Positions 44,161 through 55,542 of a stretch of DNA of 64,000 nt are shown piece by piece. Below the pieces are notes generated by a model. It searched no databases. It saw only the letters and a program-made list of their open reading frames with translations, and had not been told where the DNA came from. The stretch is from Ectobius pallidus (Eukaryota > Arthropoda > Insecta > Blattodea > Ectobiidae). The stretch spans positions 66,791,073-66,855,072 of the forward strand of contig CAXKWD010000006.1 in assembly GCA_964059195.1 (NCBI GenBank), written 5' to 3'. The position numbers and the translations under genes are program-made. The number at the start of each line of letters is the position of its first letter. Position 1 is the first letter of the stretch.

Positions 44161-47100
44161 GCTCGACTGCATGTTGTAGGCCTACTAATAATTGACCTTA
44201 TGGTTCACAATCAATTCCTTTCATTTTAGCTCGAAAAGGAAAGCGTACTAACTTATATCGCAATGATACGCTTAAAGTGTGGCTAAGCTGTAGGCTACTT
44301 CGTTGAAATGAAAAAGGTAATAAAATATTATAATGTAAAACCACTATTTATTTACGCACGTTTTAATACCAAGAGTAAAATAGATACTTTCAATTAATTA
44401 TCTTATAAGTTTATGAAAAACCATATTTCTAATAGTGCACTCTATATTACAGGTTACTGTCAAAACGTGTAAAAGACATGAATGAAATAACAGAAAATTG
44501 ATGTTTTCATTTTGCATATTGGTGCATACTTAGTTTTGCGATAGTACATCATATTTGCTTGACATTAAAATATATGTGCATAATTTATTACTTTTTTAAG
44601 CTTAACGGTATATTTATGACAGATTTTAAATACTATATTTTCCACTTCTCTATTACTTCAAACATTTCAGCATATTTGGCTAAGTGAATGATTTTAGAAC
44701 TACTGTACAATAATTGACAGTACCTATGCATATAGCCTATTGTTTTCGGAAGTGACTATGTAATATTAAAACGACTTTTCACTTCGTAATTTTTCAATTT
44801 ACTAAAATATCTTGCATTGACCTTATCTTTTTTTAAGTTTTGTAATGCAATTTATACAACTTCTTTCTTTGTAATTTATAATGTAAGTCAATTCACCTAA
44901 GAAGAGAGTGTAAAGTATTAAAATTACTTAATTAATAGAGCCTACTTAATTGGTTCCACAGCATTTTTACAAATTGTTTAGCATATTTGCATGCATATTT
45001 TTTCTTCTGGTATGGCAGTCGTTCCCAGATTTTACTTACAAGAGTATAAAGTACACTAACGGCCTTGAAGATCACATATTCCATGGTATTTAGCGTTACA
45101 AGCTACTGAAGCTAAGAAAGTACTAAGTCCACACAAGAAAAATAAATAACACTACAAAATATACCAATAGAAGTTAAGTACACTGGCAGACTTTCAGCGT
45201 TTATGGTCATGTTGAATGTTATGCCAAAGTAGACTAACAACTTAGATATCGTGGTTTATGGATTTTAAAAGGTCTAGAACATTTAATGGTACTTGATTCA
45301 ATAGGTACTATCCTTTCTATACTGATTTTACATATATTGTATGGGTATATTAATGATTTATGTCTCCATTCATTCAGTAAAGCCAAATTCTCTGTATTTT
45401 TTTCTTCAGATTTTGGATAACTTGGACAAAAATATGTCAAGCATTTTTCCATTTTACTGGCACATCAAACTTTGGAACCTGTTTCTTCATTTACACCTGA
45501 ACTTTACATTTTGTTAAAAACCTGCAAAAAACAAAGTAATTCTTTATTAGTTGCTTCAATATTCAGTGTATGGATTAGAATTCCTCAGGTATATTTATTT
45601 GTATTGGAAAATAATTTGGAAGAAATTTTGCGAAAACGTATGAAATTAATTTTGCACACGCCACATGACAATGCTCTTTGAAATAATTTGAATTCACTTA
45701 ACATTAATTTAATTTGAATGTAACCCTTAGATCATTCTTATTCATAACAAGATAATATGATTAGACTGGTTATTTTCTTAGTTCAATTCGCAACTTCTAC
45801 CTTGAATTTATTTCCTCTTTCATATGAAATTACTATCATAAATAATTGGATTCACAGGTGTAGAGATCCAAGAAGACGAAAAGTCAGGAAACTGTAAGGA
45901 AAAGGATGACTTGGACTATTTCACAGCTGAACGAATACCGGGCTAGAGGGAGGGATAAGAAAGGGCTGAGGAAACTCGAAAGAGACGTCGTCACATAGTT
46001 TGTCCCTAGGGTGCGATTTCTACCCCCACAACTTTCTCTCAAGAAGAAGAAAAAAGGGTTGTTCCCCAGTACTTTTTTGTTTATATGCAAAGCCTAGGAA
46101 GTCCACCAAGACAGTCATCCAAACAGACAGCCGGTTAGACAGATAGTAAACCTGCGTACTTTTCTTTCTGCTGCTGATGGCCGTTACCACGGAGCAACTA
46201 TTACGCAACGCAGGTGCAATATAACTCAGGGTTAGCAGCATTTCTTCAACGTCTTTCTTAACTGCGCGAGAAGTGAAAAAAATTCACGTTCTTATTGACA
46301 TTGCATTGTAAGTTACTGATTTCTTCCTCTTCCTGTCTCTCTGAACAGAAATTTATGTACTGCCTCTAGCTGAAGATATATCTTACCTACTTTCCTGTCT
46401 GTAGTATTTTAAAAGCTCATTCTTTAAACTCATAGTGAATCTTCATTGTGCATTTGACCTTGGACTATATTACCTTTACACAAACAGTTTTATTTTAACA
46501 ACTTACAGAGCCAAAAGAAACGAAATGGGGCACTTAGTAAAGTAAGAGTATTTATCACTAAGAATAAGGGAATGATTAGAGTATATAACTTACATGATTA
46601 TTCTAATAAATATGGAGAAGTAAGGCTACCATTTCAATGCTTGATCATGATTTCATAAGCTTTACTGGCACAATAGTCAAATTGTGCTCTGATATTCAAA
46701 TTCACCTTCTGGTTCAATAGTGAGGCAAGAATCTCAACTTCAGGACGGCGAATTTAATGACACCCAATATGAACTGTCGAAGATTATTCCCCCGAGAAAC
46801 CTGTCGCTCTTCGTTGTGTTAGAACCCACAACGTTTGAGTTAAACAGCCATCAAGAAACCATCCAAGTCACCAAAATTGAATAACATTATTGTCGTTATT
46901 ATTTAGTTACTTTTCATTTCAGTTTGTTGTGTTGGCCCTATGAAAATTCATACGCGTTCCCATCGACTTCAGAAATGTTGTTCCCTTCCTAATATTTTTT
47001 TTTTGCCCATGGTCTGTTAAATTTCTGCGAGCTATTGCAATATTATATTGTTTTTATGGAAACAAAACCCTTAAAGAAGGGAAGCCTAATATTGTATTAA

Positions 47101-48649
47101 GGAAATTGTATTAACGTCTAAGATAATAAGCCAATTGTTTAGATTTGAACTAATAATAATATTTATCGTGTTCTGTTTGAACAACATACATCCAGTGATC
47201 AATTATCACGTTTTCCTTTTTATGTCATCATTTCCGACTTTAAGAATATCAATTTATTTGGTACACAATATTACACTTATATCAGAACGCTTATCTGTTC
47301 TTAGAATAGGAAAACACTGGCATATTCTTGGGAAAAATCTAACATTGCTTCCGTAACACCAAACAACACAAGAAAAGAATATTTCCCGAAGAAATACAGT
47401 ACAGTAGCTTTGAGAATGCCTTAACCAAGGCTTATGAGTCTGGAGGCATGAGCTTGATCCTCATGTTCGGATTGATACAGGGATGTTAGTACGGGATTCA
47501 CTCCTTGTTATGAAAAATCCAGAACAAATTAACAATGATTTTTCTTTAGCATCTGTGATAAAAAGAAACCCTATGATTGGTTCGCTGATAATTTTTAGCT
47601 TGTAGTTTACTTTCAAAATATAAAGAATGCCAGCAACCTAAAAAATGCAAGCTTAAAAAGGAAATAATGTGTTCCGATAATTTTCTTATGAAATGTATCG
47701 AAATGAGATTTACGTTTTCGTTAATATATAAATATAAAATAATCGTTGAGTTGATTGTTTTCTGTGCAGTCCGTCACAGCCCCACTATTTTCATAACGAT
47801 TTTGTTCGTAACGCAACTTGGGGTTAGCTCTCGATTTACTCCTAGCGCGCATAAAGAAGTTTCACTTCAAAAATATATAAAAAACTTAGTGGTTTTCGAA
47901 CTCATTACATTATTACAGGACGTTATATCCTCATAATATTTGAAGTACCAATAAACCTTTAGGAAATCTATAAAAATAAATTCATGATGTTCTGTAGTTT
48001 ATATATTATGGGAGTATTGTTAGGTAAATTATGAAACATGAATTACTGAGAGATATGTTTTAAACTGTCGCGATTAGATGCAAAACACGAAAAGTAAAGG
48101 TGAAAGGTAGATAACAAATGGCTAAAACTGGCAGGATGCAGAGAAGCTTTGTTGAAATATTTTTGTGGTAGAATTTATCTCGTGGCCTGATGATGTTGAA
48201 GGATTGTCGGGATCAGGTGCTGGTTGCCGGGAGACGAGATTGAGGAACAACTCATTTACAGAGTGAGATAGCGCAACGAGCGGGATAGAGAAAAACATAT
48301 ACATGGCTCATCAACACCAACATTGACCCAGATAGATGGGGTTACAGTGCGAAAAGCTGAAAGAATAGACCACATTGTTTTTTCTATGATCCTTTTCCTA
48401 AAGTATCGTCATTTTAGGTCATGTAATCGAACTATTTTTGCAATAGGTTACTTTATTCAACATGATTCCTAATGGCGACTAAATACACATACGTAACTGA
48501 GTGATTCTATAGTTCCTGCACGCTTTCAAAACGTTATTCTGATGAGGGATGGGCATAGGCCATAGTTTTTACTGAAGGACCCAGAAGCATGAAAACGTCC
48601 GGTAATTTTTCCAAGGTATCTTGGAGGGTGGGTATTTTTTTACTATGCT
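44161..48649. other. unassigned AT-rich DNA
   Basis: The longest featureless stretch in the window. GC-richer strips at 45880-46240, 46700-46870 and 48120-48310 have short unassigned open frames; the last (minus) includes PAPDPDNPSTSSG, which I cannot place. No RNA gene seen. Confidence 0.4.
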
Positions 48650-48654
48650 ATACT

Positions 48655-49108
48655 ATCAGAGAGGAAATCAACATTAAAATCACCCGTCAGAATAATATTA
48701 ATTTTGCTAACTAACGTAATCAATCTAGGAAATCAGTCAGCCTCTATAAAATCGTTAAAATTAGTTTGATTGCTACCAGGTACCCGATAAAAATTTATAC
48801 ATACAATGTTCAAATTAATAATGGATGTTGAACATACCTTAAAAATAAAGAATGGCAATACTAGAAAGATCTATTTTCTTAGTGACATCAATACCAGATC
48901 TAACAAATGTTGCTGAATCACCTTGTTGCCAACTATTAACCCTACAATATGAGTCAACTAAATAGAAATAAGGTATTTTCACCAAAACAAGTTCATCATA
49001 AGTTAGCAAGTGTTCGCAAATGCATAGAATGTGTATATTCATTTCACTGGGGATGACAGAGACATAATCTAATTTATTTATTAGACTCTTCACATTCCAA
49101 TGTAGCAT
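48655..49108 (-). pseudogene. LINE ORF2 endonuclease domain remnant
   Basis: Starts MLHWNVKSLINKLDYVS and continues NIHILCICEHLLTYDELV, the usual beginning of a LINE apurinic-type endonuclease (EEP fold, with the catalytic E in CxCEH). A frame change near 48840 leads to FYRVPGSNQTNFNDFIEAD and, after an in-frame TGA, ILTGDFNVDFL, which contains the GDFN catalytic motif. Confidence 0.7.
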
Positions 49109-49204
49109 GTTTACCTCATTATGAGAGCCTAGTCAGGTCGTTACATTCTTAGGACTTTCTACCGGTTCAAAAATCTGGTCACTTTTGAGTTTACCATAGA
49201 ACTG

Positions 49205-49511
49205 AGACATAAAACAACCTTAGCCAATACTTAGCACTGAAAATTTCTTCAAATTTCTGTTCCTCAACTTCAACATAGAAGGAGGCATATGTAGGCCTAT
49301 CATATTTTGTTTTCAGCTTAAATATTTAAAGATATTCCAAATTTTGACCCATTAAATATTGTGTCAGATCAGAAATTGAAATTTTAGGAGCTAATCTGCT
49401 TACAAAGATAGCTTTCTTTCTTCGTCCTTTCTTTATTACTTTAAGGTTAGGAACAGAACTTGTTCCGTAAACCATAGGTTTTTGTACAGCTTTAGGTTTT
49501 TTCCTTTTCAC
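49205..49511 (-). pseudogene. LINE ORF1 C-terminal remnant
   Basis: Reads GRRKKAIFVSRLAPKISISD, then after a stop and frame change KLKTKYDRPTYASFYVEVEE. This is the RRM-like C-terminal block that precedes ORF2 in many insect LINEs. It lies directly upstream of the endonuclease remnant on the same strand. Confidence 0.55.
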
Positions 49512-50125
49512 TATGTCAGGTCATTCTGTTATCAGATTTCTTAGTTTGTTTAGAAGTAGATCCACTATCTTGAACATCATTGATAGGCCTACTTACGGTT
49601 AGTATTTCAACTGAATTCCCAGATTAAGTATGCACAGCAGGGGACTGCCCTCTGTAGAATCGTCCTGTTTGTTGGAGGTACTGGAAGTACTTGATTCATC
49701 ATAGTTATTTTTGCGGGCGCAATATCACTATTTGATTTCAAAAGGAAGCCCACATGCTGAATAAGTAGGCTAATTTGTTTGTTTGTTTGTTTTTTTGTTT
49801 TTTTGTTTTTTTTAGTTCCTCAATAGCACAGTCTTTTTGTTTTATAATACAGTCTTTTTTTCATAACATATTTTAAGATATGCACGTCAATTTTACCATC
49901 GTCGTCAGCTAGACTATTTATTTCACTATAAAATTCTACATATCCGTCGACAACATTTCACACAACTATCTTTATAAGCTTCATAGCACAATTATTGTGA
50001 AAATAGTTGTCACATCGATGCACTTCAGTCCATTAACCTCTTTTCTTTACTTCTTTTACACAAACACGTCGTATTATTTAGACCTTTCTCAGGTCCAGTC
50101 ATTTTGAGGTTATGTACGGCACTCT

Positions 50126-51423
50126 AGCGTAGACACAGAGATATCATAGTACGTCCACACAGTTCGAAGTGCAGTGGTACGACAAGGGCTGAGGATGGCA
50201 TAACTTAACTATTGCTCATAATTTAACTGGAGCCTTAAATTGATAAGATTCCTTCATTGTAAAAATGCAGAAAAATATCTGAATTTCAACATCAGTATAT
50301 GTTTGAAGTGCGGAACTAATTTTGATATAAACATCAGTAAGTAGCCGAGTTGAACATAAGCAATAAACTAGAAGTAGCCTACCTTTATGCACCATGTCTG
50401 CGAGAGTCCTTATAATGCAATACAATTTGTATTTTTTTATACCTCTTTCTAAGTGTAAGGGACATTCAAAAGAAAAAAGTATGGCATGCTTTTATGAACC
50501 TTCATTTTTATGGTATGGAAAATGCAATAAAATGTAGAAAAGATGGCTGTTTTTATCTTTCTATATCAGTCATCTTTCTTCACTTCTTTTCCAGGCAACG
50601 AACCAAATGCCAAGATAAACATGGCTATGAAAACGTTTCTTACTATCCTCTTATTTTATTATTTCTTTTTTTATGCTGTTGAGAGTTTGTTTTCTCTACA
50701 ACATCCCCTTCCTTCTCTCCTCTTACCTTCTTCACACCGGATGGCACTTTCGCCACAGTAGCACCCGTTGAATGTGCTGTGTGTGCATATGAATCTAGCG
50801 TTTAAATTTATGGGGTCGATATATCAACAGCCTGAATGTATAGCAAGAGCGCTTCCCTGGGGCTTCAAACCAACCACTGCCCCAAATGGAGCAATTCTCT
50901 ACCCACCCCCGCGAGAAAGCTGCCAAGGTGTAGAGTTATTCCCAGATAAATGAAAGTAGGCCTACTGCTCTCCTACTTCAACGTACTCACGTACAGTTTA
51001 TTATTGTCCGATTTGGCGAGTAATTTACCTTAAGCAGTTTACATATAAAATACGTAATGTAAAAAAGAAGTTTTCTGTTCGTCGCTAGACTAGCCTACTA
51101 TACAAACGCATACTATGTGACTAACACTATATTAATGCCATTAATTAAAGTACAGACTTTCATTATAACACTGGTGTGGCATCGGTTAACTTGAATATGG
51201 AAGAATCATGAAGCCTTGAGAGCAGAAAGTGAAACTGCGTAATAAACAACTTTTCTGGTAAAATAAAATCAATTCTGTTCGTGTTAATTTTAAGATTACA
51301 CAAAACTGAATTCAATTCGGACTTTAAAGTCCGTTTCTTTGAGGTGGCAAATCCAAATCCAATCTTGCCCCAGATTTCCCCCTGTACAAGACGCTGCCCG
51401 GTACTATTCTTTTCTTACCTATC
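50126..51423. other. unassigned DNA
   Basis: No gene recognised. An open frame at 50768-50953 (plus) is GC-richer, with RALPWGFKPTTAPNG and PPPRESCQGVELF; it reads like coding or a repeat but I cannot assign it. Confidence 0.4.
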
Positions 51424-51796
51424 TGCAAGTGCAGACGTGACTCGGCTACGAAAAGTTACTGTCAGTTTAACGAAACGAGGGCTGATCCCCATAACAATGA
51501 CCATGGATGCAACTCCAGAAAAGTTGCTGCACATGATACAATGAAAGTGCACGACAGGGTGTAGCATCGGGTCGTGCAGCTGCAAAAAAGCAGGGCTTCG
51601 GTGCTCAGCCATCTGCCAAAATTGTGCAGGAAAAGCTTGCGAGAATTCGCCTGAGACCGACATCAACGAGGAAGTCACGGACATTGAGTACGACGACGAG
51701 GAGGACATCATCGATGAGATCATTGCTCAGGAGAAAGAGGAATTACTGAGAGATGATGACTTGCCATCGGGAGCAAAGAGGTCAAGGCTTTTATGA
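51424..51796 (+). pseudogene. Cys-rich tail of a transposon-associated protein
   Basis: The frame reads TRLRKVTVSLTKRGLIPITM, ATPEKLLHMIQ, then TGA (51542-51544), then KCTTGCSIGSCSCKKAGLRC and SAICQNCAGKACENS, and ends in a very acidic tail (DIEYDDEEDIIDEI) at TGA 51794-51796. A PIxTxxxxxPxxLLxxI block followed by a CxCxxGCxxxxCxCxKxGLxCSxxCxxC array is a recurrent, unnamed C-terminal module in repeated arthropod and cnidarian proteins. The stop falls exactly where the first Cys of the array is expected. The N-terminal part is lost. Acidic tail and Cys array suggest a zinc-binding nuclear protein; function unknown. Confidence 0.6.
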
Positions 51797-52500
51797 ATCA
51801 ATATTAATGGATAATTTGTAATGATTTACATATTTTCTACTTAGATAATATATCCACATATCTTCACATGTAGTATAAATTTTTATAAAGTGCATTTTTA
51901 TACATCCATAATTTGTCCTTTATTTTGAAATGAACGTCTCATTAAGGATGGGTAGGTTATTGAACGTTATTGATTTAGAAATGTTGAAAGATGAAAGTTA
52001 CTAGGAAAAATCCTGCATTTTTGGCAGAATTTCGATATTTTGAAAATTTTTCAAAACTTTGAAGCGCCATATCTAGGTACGTAATTGGTTTTAAAAAAGT
52101 TTTAACAGTGAAAATTCTAGGGAATTTAATCCTCTTAAAGTTTGTAATGGAGTGTTTTAGGCGAAAACGCGTTGACTAGGAGTTATAAGGAAAACACTGA
52201 AAAAGTCTGAAAATTACGAGGTTTTTCGCACATGGTTCTCGAATTGGGAAACTTGGATTCTACACCACAGAATACCCACATAGTCTACAACATATTAAAA
52301 AAACATTATCTTTGGACCTTTTTCCAGGTAACCCCAATTTTCGTGACTGGACTATGATGGTTGATACAAAATTTAATATAATTAAATTGTGCTAGAGAAC
52401 AATATTATCAATTAGATGCGGAGATTATTAATTATACCAATAACGAATTGACAAACAATTAACTATGAGTTAAGACACAAAATAACGCACTTTGCAATTC
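51797..52500. other. unassigned AT-rich DNA, possible 3' part of the Cys-rich element
   Basis: 51990-52270 (TTTTGAAAATTTTTCAAAAC.., GCGCCATATCTAGG..) has the low-complexity look of transposon subterminal DNA. No termini identified. Confidence 0.35.
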
Positions 52501-52650
52501 ATGGTTTCCACCATAAAGTGTGCACAGAAAAGATATCATGACCCGAGTTCTGAATGCAAGTGTACATGGTGTGGGAGTTGGTGCAAAAAATACCATGCCC
52601 TGACATGCTCAAAAAGAACATTATCAATAATACAACTCTGCTGTGAATAA
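52501..52650 (+). other. short Cys-rich open frame, 49 residues
   Basis: ATG 52501 to TAA 52648-52650. The predicted peptide has eight Cys, in the order C7, C19, C21, C24, C28, C36, C47, C48, with HALTC near the end (CKCTWCGSWCKKYHALTC). The spacing CxCx2Cx3Cx3Hx3C looks like a zinc-binding motif. There is no signal peptide. It may be a free microprotein, a fragment of a transposon zinc finger, or chance. Confidence 0.3.
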
Positions 52651-52815
52651 CAATGTTTAACTGAACTCATCTTAATGCCCATTGGGCGCATTTTTCATTC
52701 ATTATTAGTAATTATACAATAACAAAAGTAAATTAATGTATATATAACACAATAAAGTGTTATAACATAAATCAACTGAATAGAAATATTATATAAAATA
52801 ATTATTTAACCCCAT

Positions 52816-53015
52816 AATCTCACACTCTTTTATTTATTTAGCCTAGGCCTTTCGGTCTCATAAAACCACCTTCAGGGCATCTTATTTTGTAGAGTTACAT
52901 CTACAACACAGTAAAAGAAAAGAAGTATATTTTACCGATGTTTTAAGAACTGCCCTGAATATGGTTGTATGAGACCGAAAGGCCTAGGCTAAGTAAAAAA
53001 AGGTTGAGATTAAGT
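52816..53015. repeat. fold-back (MITE-like) element
   Basis: 52838-52862 (TTAGCCTAGGCCTTTCGGTC..) is the exact 25-base reverse complement of 52968-52992. Weaker pairing extends outward (AATCTCA.. with ..TGAGATT) and inward (TTCAGGGCA with TGCCCTGAA), making arms of about 50-60 bases around a loop of about 80. Non-coding. Confidence 0.75.
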
Positions 53016-53267
53016 TATTAAATAATTACTTTATTGATCGAACTCAACCGTACAACGAACATGGTTGTTAACACTTTGGACACAATAAGCTGTAAACGGC
53101 ACATTGAAGTGCCGAGGTAGCAGAAAGTTCTCTACGTTAATTGTATCATATTTCGATAGTTCACGAAGGAGCAACAAATAGGCTACATTCAATTTTTTTA
53201 AACAGTTATGATTTTGATCTGCATAAAAATGTACACAAAATTTGATAAGCCAGAAATAATCGAACCG
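53016..53267. other. unassigned spacer
   Basis: Nothing recognised. Confidence 0.4.
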
Positions 53268-53680
53268 CCCACCTCTGTGGAGTAGAGGATGCGTTTGATC
53301 CCCTCACGGGCCCGAGTTCGATCCTGGATGGGATAAATTCCTAGATGGGGCTCTTTTCCGGGATTTTTCCTCATCTTTGAGACGAATGTCGGAAAACTTT
53401 AGGTTCTCATGATCCCCGTCAGTATCCCGACCGTATTCGGCAAGAGTGTGTGCGACTGGTGTATCTCGTTCTGTGTGTTTATGTTGTCTCTGAGGTGGAC
53501 CTAGCATTGGGCATATCACTCATTCCGTAAGGCCCCCACGTCCTTTCCTGGTTAAAAAAAAAGCATGTATGGGATCCATAGGAACTTCCTCCTCCGAAGG
53601 GTCGTTGTTGTGTAAGGCTCCGGCGGCATGGGCCGCGTAAACGTTCCGAGAGGTGAAACACAGGAAAGAAGAAAATCAAA
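53268..53680 (+). mobile_element. tRNA-derived SINE
   Basis: A box-like CCTCTGTGGAGTAGAGGATG (about 53271-53290) is followed by a near-perfect B box GAGTTCGATCC (53314-53324). The GC-rich body has CCGGGATTTTTCCTC and CCCCGTCAGTATCCCGAC and continues to about 53680. This is a different SINE from the ones at 31816 and 39820. The 3' end is approximate. Confidence 0.75.
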
Positions 53681-53756
53681 CCCATAATATGATTATGTAA
53701 AAATTATCTATCTAAATAACTAAATAAATTAAGCACTATCTAAATAACTAAAGGAG

Positions 53757-53966
53757 TACTATACTTGGATTCAGGGTAGGAACATAGTGTAGGAGATGTA
53801 CCTGCAACTCAACGTTGCAATACACAACCGCTGTCTCACTCACTCCCTTTCATTCTGTAGACAAAGAATGGGGAGAGCCGGCAACTGGTTCTCAGGCAGG
53901 TTGCCGGCTCTCCGGTTGCAGGTACATCTCCTACATTATGTTCCTACCCTGAATCCAAGTATAGTA
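53757..53966. repeat. fold-back element with nested palindrome
   Basis: 53757-53808 (TACTATACTTGGATTCAGGG..) pairs with 53915-53966 at 51 of 52 positions. Inside, 53872-53885 (GGAGAGCCGGCAAC) is the perfect reverse complement of 53900-53913 with a 14-base loop, and abuts the right arm. The whole 210-bp unit can fold into two stacked hairpins. Non-coding; a recent MITE or fold-back transposon. Confidence 0.9.
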
Positions 53967-54876
53967 GGCCTAATAATTTCAGAATATCAAAATATTGTTA
54001 GTTTCAATATTTCAGAAGGTTACGCCAAAATTAACATTTTTAATGCATAAACATTCAATTTCCAAAACCTTCACAATTCCCACTTCCCTTAATAGCAACA
54101 TATTACAATTAAATGAACATTTTATTAACTTATGACAGTAACATGGCTTTATTCTGCCCATGAATGGTTCTTGCTATTCTCTCGTTTTATATAAAATTAA
54201 AGTTTGTGCGTTACTTTTACTTTATACTTCTTTTACGCCATTATGAAATTGATAGCTAAGAAGTTCGGAGTCTAGCCTTAAAGTCTACATGGCTTGCTTA
54301 AACTATTCGTATGGAAATTCTACAAAAAGGGTTATTTTAACTAATAGTTGCAAGCAGGTGTAAGCAGAAGTAGTTAGGCCAAATGTATAAAATTTAAATA
54401 TTGTCTTTTTATGCATAGTGGCAGAAGCAGTAAGCGAGAGTCAGTGAGGAGTGTCCGTTGTTACGCCGCAGTATTCAGTTATTTTAGAAACTATGCAAGG
54501 TTATTCCATGACATGGTACTTATAACTTTTTTCTGATTTAGGTTCACAGCAGTTTTTTTGTGGTGGAAATTGGTTTGCTGAATATTCGTTATTGTTACAA
54601 ATTGCAGGCTGTATGTTCACAATTGCATTTTATGTTTATGTTGATTTTTGTTTCCAGTTAAATCTACACCACAACTGCGATAGATATGTGTGGAGCAATT
54701 TGATTATAGTAAACATTTCTTACGACTTTCATTTGTCATATTTTGTATTTGGAACACCAGTGTTTCGACATGCAACAAAGGTCATGAAGTATGTTTCCTA
54801 TTATTTTAGAATCTTATGTTTGTAACTTGGCCTATCACATGATATTTTTTATACAGAATTATTTAGTTTCCTACAG
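53967..54876. other. unassigned AT-rich DNA
   Basis: No gene recognised. The open frame at 54592-54825 is hydrophobic but unassigned. Confidence 0.4.
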
Positions 54877-55073
54877 TCGGCGCGCTAATGCCTTAGGCAG
54901 TGGAATGGGTAGATGCTGTCCACTCTAGAACCGGCCCTGAAGTAAATGGGCATGTGTGTCTCACTCTAGCGCATTACTCGTATCTATGTAAGAGTCAGAC
55001 AGAGATACTTCAGGGCCAATTTTAGGCCGGGCATCACACACTCATCCCACTGTCTACAAAATTTGCGTGCCGA
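54877..55073. repeat. MITE-like inverted repeat
   Basis: 54877-54945 (TCGGCGCGCTAATG..CCCTGAAGTA) and the reverse complement of 55006-55073 share TCGGC, CAGTGG-ATG and the perfect 12-mer GGCCCTGAAGTA, at roughly two thirds identity overall. About 197 bp, non-coding. Confidence 0.65.
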
Positions 55074-55350
55074 GTATATTTTATTCCTTGCAGAACAGTA
55101 TTAACAAAGGACGTGTACAATTTTGGTAAGTGATGATTAGATTTGGAATGTCTGGGGCGTGTAGTTGTGACGATGGGGACAATCTCATACTCGATGAAGA
55201 TATTAGTACTGAAGGAAAAACTGATAATATAATAATTGGCAATGTTACTGATGATAAAAAAAGACCATAGCAGATCTACAGCTGCCAAGGTATTACCGAC
55301 CTCTTCAATTTCAAAGAAAATACTAATAATAGGCTACTAGCCTATTACAC

Positions 55351-55542
55351 ATATGACAGTAGATGGAACTCAATCACAGATTTTCCAGGTTCCTAATATA
55401 TGGGGTGAGTCATGCCCCTAAAGGGTTAAACTATTTAAAAATATATATTTGTCAGTAGACACAACTCAATCACAAGTTTTCCAGCTTCCTATTTTCTGGA
55501 ATGAGTCATGGGTTTAAATTACTAAAAACTTTTATTTCAAAA
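55351..55542. repeat. tandem duplication, period 96 bp
   Basis: CAGTAGATGGAACTCAATCA at 55357 recurs as CAGTAGACACAACTCAATCA at 55453, followed in both by TTTTCCAG-TTCCTA and RTGAGTCATG. Two diverged copies, non-coding. Confidence 0.75.

Larger units (their letters stand above)
48650..50125 (-). mobile_element. truncated two-ORF non-LTR retrotransposon
   Basis: Reading the minus strand from 50125 down: an ORF1-like part with a PHD-like zinc motif (HRCDNYFHNNCAM, about 50015), a GTTT-rich insertion (about 49777-49812), then the ORF1 C-terminal block (KKAIFVSRLAPKISISDLTQ, then KLKTKYDRPTYASFYV), then the start of ORF2 with the endonuclease domain. Frames are broken in several places. There is no reverse-transcriptase part, so the 3' end is missing or deleted at about 48650. 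Confidence 0.65.

Noticed and set aside
49777..49812. GTTT-rich run as a functional element
   Set aside because: Simple microsatellite inside a decayed LINE.
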